Shown piece by piece: positions 1-6,137 of a DNA stretch of 6,137 nucleotides. Source of the DNA: Campylobacteraceae bacterium (GTDB lineage: Bacteria; Campylobacterota; Campylobacteria; Campylobacterales; Sulfurospirillaceae); contig JALVAU010000413.1 in NCBI GenBank assembly GCA_027011025.1, forward strand, positions 1 to 6,137. The letters run 5' to 3'. Made by a program: the position numbers and the translations under genes. How positions within the stretch are numbered: position 1 is the first letter of the stretch; the number at the start of each line of letters is the position of its first letter. The notes beneath the pieces were generated by a model. That model was not told the DNA's origin. It ran no database searches and saw nothing but the letters and a program-made list of their open reading frames with translations.

Positions 1-929
1 TCGTAGCACAAAGTGATGATGAGGTCAAAGGACTTGAAGAATTAAAAAGAAGAGGGGATGTAAATGGAGTTGAGCTTAGCTGGATAAGCAAAGAAGAACT
101 TAACGAGAAATTTCCTCTCATAGAAACTTGTCAAAAAGCTCTGTTTTCACCTACAACTGCCACCATTGATCCAAAAGAAGTTACGCTGGAATTTAAAAAA
201 TATGTGCAAGAACTCGGGGTTGAGGTGATGACATCTGTCTCTTATGAAAAGAGAAATTATGAGTATGAAATCCAAACAAACAAAGGCTCTATGAGATTCA
301 AGAAGTTGATAAATTGTGCAGGACTGTATGCTGATAAAATAGCCAAGGATTTTAATTTTGGACACAAATATACGATAATTCCATTTAAAGGCATATATCT
401 CAAAGACAAATACAATGTTTGCGGATTGGAGACAAATGTCTATCCCGTGCCAAATCTTGCAAATCCTTTTTTGGGTGTTCACTACACATATGCCGTAGAG
501 GATGACAGCAAGATAGGGCCAACTGCCATACCTGCTTTTTGGAGAGAAAATTATAAAGGATTTGATAATTTTAATTTGGGTGAAATGACTCAAATTTTGT
601 ACTATGAGGCGAAACTTTTTCTCACAAATGCCTTTGGTTTTAGAAGTCTAGCTATAAGTGAGGTGAAAAAATACTCAAAATCATATCTTTTAAATCTAGC
701 AAAAGGTCTCACTAAACCACTGGATATGAGCGGATTTAACTCTTGGAGTACACCCGGTATCAGAGCTCAACTGCTAGACACAAAAACTTTGGAGTTGGTT
801 CAGGATTTTGTAGTTGAGGGTGATGGAGTGAGTGTACATGTGCTAAATGCCGTAAGCCCTGCATTTACTTCTTCGATTCCATTTTCACAGTGGGTAGTTG
901 ATAATTATATAGATAAAAAGGCATCTTAG
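1..929 (+). CDS. FAD-dependent oxidoreductase, LhgO (L-2-hydroxyglutarate oxidase)-like, 5' partial
   Basis: The reading frame is open from the window edge (first full codon at base 3) to a TAG stop at 927-929, giving 308 visible residues. LhgO-type proteins are about 390-420 residues, so roughly 80-100 N-terminal residues are missing, including the Rossmann GxGxxG motif that binds FAD. Blocks typical of this branch of the DAO superfamily are present, numbered on the visible part: NCAGLYAD at 104-111 (FAD-domain segment), PFKGIY at 127-132, YPVPNLANPFLGVHYT at 147-162, GPTAIPAF at 172-179, TPGIRAQ at 250-256 and HVLNAVSPAFTSS at 279-291. Family knowledge: LhgO oxidises L-2-hydroxyglutarate to 2-oxoglutarate and passes electrons to the membrane quinone pool. 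The exact substrate here is inferred. It could be another 2-hydroxyacid or amine oxidase of the same fold. The gene converges on metE, and its stop codon lies inside the terminator hairpin. Confidence 0.85.
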   Translation, partial: VAQSDDEVKGLEELKRRGDVNGVELSWISKEELNEKFPLIETCQKALFSPTTATIDPKEVTLEFKKYVQELGVEVMTSVSYEKRNYEYEIQTNKGSMRFKKLINCAGLYADKIAKDFNFGHKYTIIPFKGIYLKDKYNVCGLETNVYPVPNLANPFLGVHYTYAVEDDSKIGPTAIPAFWRENYKGFDNFNLGEMTQILYYEAKLFLTNAFGFRSLAISEVKKYSKSYLLNLAKGLTKPLDMSGFNSWSTPGIRAQLLDTKTLELVQDFVVEGDGVSVHVLNAVSPAFTSSIPFSQWVVDNYIDKKAS

Positions 930-943
930 ATAGATGCCTTTTT
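915..943. terminator. Bidirectional rho-independent terminator between convergent genes
   Basis: Bases 915-926 pair perfectly with 932-943 (12 bp, containing GGCATC/GATGCC) around a 5-nt loop. The stem has an A5 tract on its left and a T5 tract on its right, so it reads as a terminator on both strands. It begins inside the last codons of the oxidoreductase, whose TAG (927-929) is in the loop. It lies 4 nt past the metE stop on the other strand. Confidence 0.85.
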
Positions 944-947
944 GGTT

Positions 948-3224
948 TTAGATAAGTTTTTCTCTTACTATTTTCACGGCTTCAACCATATTTTTAAGAC
1001 TTGGTTTTACCTCTTCCCACTTTCTTGTTTTTAGACCACAATCAGGATTGATCCACAACTGCTCTTTTGGCAAGACTTCAAGCAAAAGTTCTATCTGTTT
1101 AACTATCTCTTGAACGCCTGGAACTCTTGGCGAGTGGATATCATAAACTCCGGGACCTACCTCTTGTTTGTATCCAACTTCTTTAAATATTTTTAAGAGT
1201 TCATTTCCGCTTCTTGCAGTCTCTATCGTGATTACATCTGCATCCATGGCCTCTATGGTTTTTATGATGTCGTTAAACTCACTATAGCACATGTGAGTAT
1301 GGATCTGTGTCTCTTTTTTTGCACTGCTGACACAAAGCTTGAAGTTTTCTACCGCCCATTTTTCATAAGACGGTATCTTGTTAGCTCTAAGAGGATAACC
1401 CTCTTTAAAAGCAGCTTCATCAACTTGTATGATTTTTATGCCAGCATTTTGAAGATCATCTACTTCATCACTAAGAGCGACTGCTATCTCTTTTGCCACT
1501 TCGTCTCTTGGTTTGTCATCTCTTACAAATGACCAGTTGAGTATAGTCACGGGACCTGTAAGCATACCTTTCATAATTTTATCTGTTTTACTTTGTGCAT
1601 AGGTGATCCAATCAACTGTCATGGGTTTTGGACGACTTATATCGCCATATATAAATGGAGGTTTTACACATCTGCTTCCATAGCTCTGTACCCATCCGTT
1701 TTGGCTAAAACCGTATCCATTTAATTGTTCGCCAAAGTATTCGACCATATCGTTTCTCTCTGGTTCACCGTGAACTAAAACTTCCAAGCCAATTTCATCT
1801 TGAAATGCTACACACTCACCTATATAGCTTTTCATGACACCCTCATAAGCTTCTTTGGAGATTATTTGATTTTTATACTCTCTTCTTGCTTTTCTTATCT
1901 CGGGAGTTTGAGGAAATGAGCCGATAGTGGTGGTTGCTAAATCCTTGTATCCTAAAAGTTTTCTTTGTATCTTTATCCTCTGCTCAAATGCTGTGTCTCT
2001 TTGGAGCTTTGTTAGATTTTTTACTCTATTTTGTACCTTTTGGTTGTGAATTTTTTCAGAAGTTTTTCTACTTTGATTTGCATTTTTGTTCTCGTCTAGT
2101 AAATTTAACTCTTCTTTGTTTAAGGACTCTATGCCATCAAAAAAGAGTTTTGTTACAAGTGAGATCTCACCTAGTTTTTCAACTCCGTAACTTAGCCAAC
2201 TCTTTATCTCATTATCCATTTTCTCCTCGTATCTTAGAGTAAAAGGGGTGTGGAGCAAAGAGCAAGAAGAGCTGACGATGATATTTTCTTTTGAAACTGT
2301 TTTTGCTAACTCATTCAAAAGTTCAACTGTTTGCGCAAAATCATTTTTCCATATATTTCTGCCGTCAATCACACCGGCTATGAGTTTTTTGCCTGACTTT
2401 GCTATAGCTTCAAGACTCTCTACATTCTCTTTCCCATATAAAAAATCCAATCCCAATCCCCATACGGGAGTGTTTATCAGTATTTTTGTAGCTTCATTTG
2501 AGTGCTCAAAATATGTACTTACAACTATCTTTACATGTGGAGCTGTATCTGAGAGTCTATCATAAGTTGTTTTTATAAGACTCAAGACTTTTGTATCTAA
2601 ATCTTTGACAAATATAGGCTCATCTATCTGAAGAGTGATGTTATCATCTAGTTTGCCTATCTCTTTTACAATCTCTTCATAAACAGGCAAAATCTTTCCA
2701 AATAGCTCATAAGTATCGCCTCTGTCATCTCTTTTTGATAGTCCTAAAAATGTCAAAGGTCCTATGAGATTTATCTTGGTTTTTATACCTAACTCTTTTG
2801 CTTCGAGGTATTCATCTGTGATTTTTTTAGCATTTGCTTTGAAATTGTCTTGAAGTGAAAGTTCAGGCACTATGTAGTGGTAGTTTGTATTGAACCACTT
2901 TGTCATCTCCATAGCAGTATGAGTTTTATCGCCTCTAGCCATAGCGAAGTATAACTCTTCATCTTTTAAATCTTCAAATCTCTTTGGTATCGCACCAAGA
3001 AGTATGATGGTATCTAACATATTATCGTACAGCGAAAAGTCGTTTGAGCTGATATAATCGATACAGGCATCTTTTTGATAGCTCCAATGCCTCTTTTTTA
3101 GCTCACTCGCAACTTTTTGCACTTCGCCAAATGGGACTTTTTTAGCCCAAAAACTCTCCAAAACTTTTTTAAGTTCTCTTTGCTCACCGATTCTCGGAAA
3201 GCCTACTATATAATTTTTTGACAT
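948..3224 (-). CDS. metE: 5-methyltetrahydropteroyltriglutamate-homocysteine methyltransferase (cobalamin-independent methionine synthase)
   Basis: This complete 758-residue protein (E. coli MetE has 753) catalyses the last step of methionine synthesis in the cytosol. It moves a methyl group from 5-methyltetrahydropteroyl-polyglutamate to homocysteine without vitamin B12. The N-terminal barrel covers about residues 1-380 and includes SSSCSLLHTPF at 318-328. The catalytic C-terminal barrel starts near TTTIGSFPQT (431-440). The zinc ligands line up with the E. coli enzyme at a constant +3 offset: His644 and Cys646 (in HTHMCY), Glu668 and Cys729 (in NPDCG). The homocysteine-contacting residues Glu487 and Asp602 and the proton-donor candidate His697 (in DIHSPR) are also present, so the enzyme should be active. 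The ATG start is supported by AATAGGA at 3231-3237, whose AGGA lies 6 nt upstream. The gene is transcribed away from a 290-nt leader with its own promoter and appears monocistronic. Confidence 0.98.
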   Translation of the reverse strand: MSKNYIVGFPRIGEQRELKKVLESFWAKKVPFGEVQKVASELKKRHWSYQKDACIDYISSNDFSLYDNMLDTIILLGAIPKRFEDLKDEELYFAMARGDKTHTAMEMTKWFNTNYHYIVPELSLQDNFKANAKKITDEYLEAKELGIKTKINLIGPLTFLGLSKRDDRGDTYELFGKILPVYEEIVKEIGKLDDNITLQIDEPIFVKDLDTKVLSLIKTTYDRLSDTAPHVKIVVSTYFEHSNEATKILINTPVWGLGLDFLYGKENVESLEAIAKSGKKLIAGVIDGRNIWKNDFAQTVELLNELAKTVSKENIIVSSSCSLLHTPFTLRYEEKMDNEIKSWLSYGVEKLGEISLVTKLFFDGIESLNKEELNLLDENKNANQSRKTSEKIHNQKVQNRVKNLTKLQRDTAFEQRIKIQRKLLGYKDLATTTIGSFPQTPEIRKARREYKNQIISKEAYEGVMKSYIGECVAFQDEIGLEVLVHGEPERNDMVEYFGEQLNGYGFSQNGWVQSYGSRCVKPPFIYGDISRPKPMTVDWITYAQSKTDKIMKGMLTGPVTILNWSFVRDDKPRDEVAKEIAVALSDEVDDLQNAGIKIIQVDEAAFKEGYPLRANKIPSYEKWAVENFKLCVSSAKKETQIHTHMCYSEFNDIIKTIEAMDADVITIETARSGNELLKIFKEVGYKQEVGPGVYDIHSPRVPGVQEIVKQIELLLEVLPKEQLWINPDCGLKTRKWEEVKPSLKNMVEAVKIVREKLI

Positions 3225-3517
3225 AGTTATTCCTATTTTATTTTTTGTATATTTTGTGAAATTGTGAAAAATTAATAGGAGAGTGGAGGGTGGACACCAG
3301 TCCTTCTAAAAGCAAAATATGTGCAGTAGTACGGACATCTTGGTATAAATGTGTTTAAAAGTATTATTAATCTAGCTTTGAGTCTAAAGATAGAATTACA
3401 ATGGCAAGGCTTTACATCTTGCAAGATAAGTTTGTCTTTTAGAGTCTTATAAGTGGTATCAAAAAAAGGGTGCTTTAAGTCAATATGTAAAAAATGCAAC
3501 TTTAACTCCTTTTTTTG
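3225..3517 (-). promoter_or_regulatory. Long structured 5' leader of metE (candidate cis-regulatory RNA)
   Basis: From the predicted start near 3516 to the metE ATG there are about 290 nt, far more than a plain 5' UTR. The metE ribosome binding site AATAGGA (3231-3237) is exactly complementary to TCCTATT (3274-3280 as read on the - strand), so a 7-bp helix with a 36-nt loop could block translation. Further upstream, GGAC (3300-3303) can pair in two exclusive ways. One is a tight hairpin with GTCC at 3292-3295. The other is a longer helix in which GGACTGGT (3296-3303) pairs with the split ACCA/GTCC at 3333-3344. This is the kind of mutually exclusive pairing seen in switching leaders. The segment 3323-3440 holds weak matches to conserved blocks of the cobalamin riboswitch, but the class is not established. 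The pairings were found by eye, without energy calculation. Confidence 0.45.
3272..3499 (-). CDS. Possible small ORF in the metE leader, unrecognised (75 aa)
   Basis: I do not recognise this protein. The case for translation is positional: a strong promoter -10 at 3523-3528, then AAAGGAG at 3506-3512, then a 6-nt gap, then a TTG start at 3497-3499, and an open frame of 75 codons to TAA at 3272-3274, ending 47 nt before metE. The product would be basic and rich in Leu and aromatic residues, with CHC at 32-34 and CPYYC at 55-59. It has no signal peptide and no clear membrane segment. Its last codons cover the TCCTATT that can mask the metE ribosome binding site, so a ribosome ending here would open that helix. 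The alternative is that this is untranslated regulatory RNA and the frame is open by chance, which the unusual start codon and odd composition favour somewhat. Confidence 0.25.
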   Translation of the reverse strand: MHFLHIDLKHPFFDTTYKTLKDKLILQDVKPCHCNSIFRLKARLIILLNTFIPRCPYYCTYFAFRRTGVHPPLSY

Positions 3518-3522
3518 ATGAA

Positions 3523-3538
3523 ATTATAGCAAAAAAAG
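3523..3538 (-). promoter_or_regulatory. Sigma-70-type promoter of the metE leader (T-tract, extended -10)
   Basis: On the - strand the sequence reads T7-GC-TATAAT, with a perfect TATAAT at 3523-3528 preceded by TGC (TGn extended -10) and a run of seven T. This is the Campylobacter/Helicobacter vegetative pattern, in which the -35 box is weak or absent. The best -35 position (near 3546-3551) reads only TTCCAA. Transcription should start near 3516, just ahead of AAAGGAG. Confidence 0.75.
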
Positions 3539-3552
3539 AGTTTTTTTGGAAA

Positions 3553-3580
3553 CCTACATGTAGAGGTTTCTACATGTAGG
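3553..3580. terminator. Hairpin after groEL, possible terminator or double operator
   Basis: CCTACATGTAGA (3553-3564) pairs perfectly with 3569-3580 around a GGTT loop, 13 nt past the groEL stop. It is placed like a groESL terminator. On the - strand, however, the stem is followed only by TTTCC, then A7-CTC, before the next T run, so the U tract is poor. Each arm contains the self-complementary CTACATGTAG (3554-3563 and 3570-3579), 16 bp apart. They sit immediately upstream of the metE promoter, so a protein-binding role is also possible. Confidence 0.5.
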
Positions 3581-3593
3581 TCTATGAATGTGA

Positions 3594-5511
<1,918 letters not shown>

Positions 5512-5541
5512 CGTACATCCTTTTAGTAGATTTTAATTATT

Positions 5542-5568
5542 TTAGCACTCTTTTTATTTGAGTGACAG
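5542..5568. promoter_or_regulatory. CIRCE operator (HrcA-binding), one half degenerate
   Basis: TTAGCACTC (5542-5550), exactly 9 nt, then GAGTGACAG (5560-5568). The consensus is TTAGCACTC-N9-GAGTGCTAA: the first half is perfect and the second keeps only GAGTG plus one base. The site covers the predicted groESL transcription start, where HrcA would block the polymerase or the early transcript. Loss of symmetry suggests weakened HrcA binding, or dependence on a second regulator. Confidence 0.85.
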
Positions 5569-5569
5569 A

Positions 5570-5598
5570 ATTTTACTAAAATTTTGCAAAAATGTCAA
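5570..5598 (-). promoter_or_regulatory. groESL promoter, sigma-70 type
   Basis: On the - strand, TTGACA (5593-5598), a 17-nt spacer, then TAAAAT (5570-5575). The -35 is a perfect consensus and the spacing is ideal. Transcription should start near 5563, inside the CIRCE element and about 52 nt ahead of the groES ATG. The strength fits a highly expressed chaperonin operon held down by repressors. Confidence 0.8.
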
Positions 5599-5608
5599 GT
5601 AAAACTAT

Positions 5609-5639
5609 ATATACTTTAGTGATATAGACTAAGGTATAT
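5609..5639. promoter_or_regulatory. HAIR-like inverted repeat, candidate HspR operator for groESL
   Basis: The core is CTTTAGT (5614-5620), a 7-nt spacer, then ACTAAGG (5628-5634). The HspR-associated inverted repeat (HAIR) is CTTGAGT-N7-ACTCAAG: spacing is identical and 11 of 14 bases match. The symmetry extends outward, giving 12 consecutive pairs with one G-T between 5609-5620 and 5628-5639. It lies roughly 45-75 bp upstream of the predicted groESL start, above the -35 box. In Helicobacter pylori, HrcA and HspR act together on groESL. HspR itself is not encoded in this window. Confidence 0.6.
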
Positions 5640-5723
5640 TAATTAATTAGGCTAAGTAATTATTGATATAAATAAAAAAATGTGTCATTTATAGAGTTAA
5701 CCAATTTATAAGTTATGAAGATG

Positions 5724-5729
5724 TATAAT
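5724..5729 (+). promoter_or_regulatory. -10 box for the tRNA-Met gene
   Basis: A perfect TATAAT lies 15 nt before the mature tRNA 5' end, which gives a start near 5736 and a short leader to be trimmed by RNase P. No convincing -35 box is visible at the right distance. Confidence 0.6.
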
Positions 5730-5744
5730 TTCGTCCTTTAAAGT

Positions 5745-5821
5745 GTCAAGGTAGCTCAGCTGGTTAGAGCGCTGGTCTCATAAGCCGGAGGTCGGGAGTT
5801 CAAGTCTCCCTCTTGACACCA
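5745..5821 (+). tRNA. tRNA-Met (anticodon CAU), elongator type
   Basis: The 77-nt cloverleaf is complete. The acceptor GTCAAGG pairs with TCTTGAC (one G-T), followed by discriminator A and an encoded CCA. The D arm is GCTC/GAGC, the anticodon arm CTGGT/GCCGG with loop CTCATAA, the variable loop AGGTC, and the T arm GGGAG/CTCCC with loop TTCAAGT. The anticodon is CAT at loop positions 3-5. Position 1 pairs with 72, and the anticodon stem lacks the GGG/CCC run of initiators, so this is not the initiator. A tRNA-Ile2 read with lysidine also carries CAT, but the D arm and overall form resemble elongator Met more. It stands alone, divergent from groESL. Confidence 0.93.
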
Positions 5822-6137
5822 TACACTTTTAAACTCCTAAAATGCAGTATTTCAAGAGATTAATTTTCAGTTTATGCTCAAATTGTGTCCAAAAGTGCCC
5901 AATGAGTTAGAAAGAATCACCTAAAAAAGTGGCTCATTTGCGTTTATTGTTCTTGATAAATTTTGCATATTTTGTGAGTGCCAATTTTATAAAATATAAC
6001 CTATCATTGCACTGTGAGGCATTAGTATTAATGGGTATATAAACTCAAATGCTGAATAGCTGTTGTTGAGTTTGTTTGTAGCTAAATTGCCATTATGTGT
6101 CTTTTTTTACTTTATTTTATTAAAATCTTCTCTGTGC
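5822..6137. other. Intergenic region after tRNA-Met, no gene seen
   Basis: All frames are short and none has a ribosome binding site plus a plausible protein. No clear tRNA terminator is present. Visible structure includes GTGTCCAAA/GTGCCCAAT as a direct repeat with 10-bp period (5885-5903), with a related GTGCCAATT at 5978-5986. There is also a 12-bp palindrome ATTTTATAAAAT (5984-5995), and an 8-bp inverted repeat AAACTCAA/TTGAGTTT (6041-6048, 6066-6073) that could form a weak hairpin. The AT-rich end may hold the promoter of a gene beyond the window. Confidence 0.6.

Noticed and set aside
147..593. 148-codon open frame on the - strand opposite the oxidoreductase
   Set aside because: It is the antisense of a gene with clear family motifs; the product resembles no protein and has no ribosome binding site.
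1293..2565. Three + strand open frames of 79-105 codons inside metE
   Set aside because: They lie antisense to an intact enzyme with all active-site residues; no initiation signals or recognisable content.
3245..3258. TGTATATTTTGTGA, repeated with one change at 5964-5977
   Set aside because: It is a short AT-rich string; the two sites sit in unrelated contexts, so chance is the likeliest reason.
3280..3303. + strand GAGTGGAGGGTGGACACCAG, slightly like the start of a SAM-I riboswitch
   Set aside because: The orientation is wrong: on the + strand it points to the 3' end of groEL, and the GAUGAAA and GGCAACC blocks are absent.
3416..3427. Perfect 12-bp palindrome ATCTTGCAAGAT inside the metE leader
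   Set aside because: It lies downstream of the promoter and is already part of the possible leader RNA folding; no independent evidence for a protein site.
5745..5821. Initiator tRNA-fMet as the identity of the CAU tRNA
   Set aside because: It has a paired 1-72 position and lacks the three G-C pairs at the base of the anticodon stem that mark initiators.
5842..5910. 22-codon frame starting ATG CAG TAT after the tRNA
   Set aside because: Too short, no ribosome binding site and no recognisable content.

Overview
The window is AT-rich bacterial chromosome with well-conserved housekeeping genes and no sign of a mobile element inside it. The best guess is a Campylobacterota (epsilonproteobacterial) genome. 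The metE leader has a T-tract plus extended -10 promoter (T7-GC-TATAAT) of the kind known in Campylobacter and Helicobacter. The groESL promoter carries both a CIRCE (HrcA-type) and a HAIR-like (HspR-type) inverted repeat, the pairing known from Helicobacter and Campylobacter. The GroEL and MetE proteins read as free-living members of that group (Sulfurimonas- or Arcobacter-like), but the genus is a guess.

Layout, left to right. (1) 1-929, + strand: the 3' three-quarters of an FAD-dependent oxidoreductase of the LhgO type, cut by the window edge. (2) 915-943: a perfect hairpin with A and T tracts that serves as a bidirectional terminator between convergent genes. (3) 948-3224, - strand: complete metE, cobalamin-independent methionine synthase. 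(4) 3225-3540: a roughly 290-nt leader for metE with its own promoter, a possible small upstream ORF, and a helix that could hide the metE ribosome binding site. (5) 3553-3580: a hairpin made of two copies of a 10-bp palindrome, between the groEL stop and the metE promoter. (6) 3594-5511, - strand: the groES-groEL operon. (7) 5512-5744: the divergent regulatory region holding the groESL promoter, CIRCE, the HAIR-like repeat and a tRNA -10 box. (8) 5745-5821, + strand: tRNA-Met(CAU). (9) 5822-6137: no gene seen.

GroES and GroEL form the chaperonin folding machine and are co-transcribed from one stress-controlled promoter. MetE makes methionine without vitamin B12 and appears to be a separate unit with its own post-transcriptional control. 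No new multi-gene system was found. The parts most worth a second look are the metE leader and the two-operator groESL control region.
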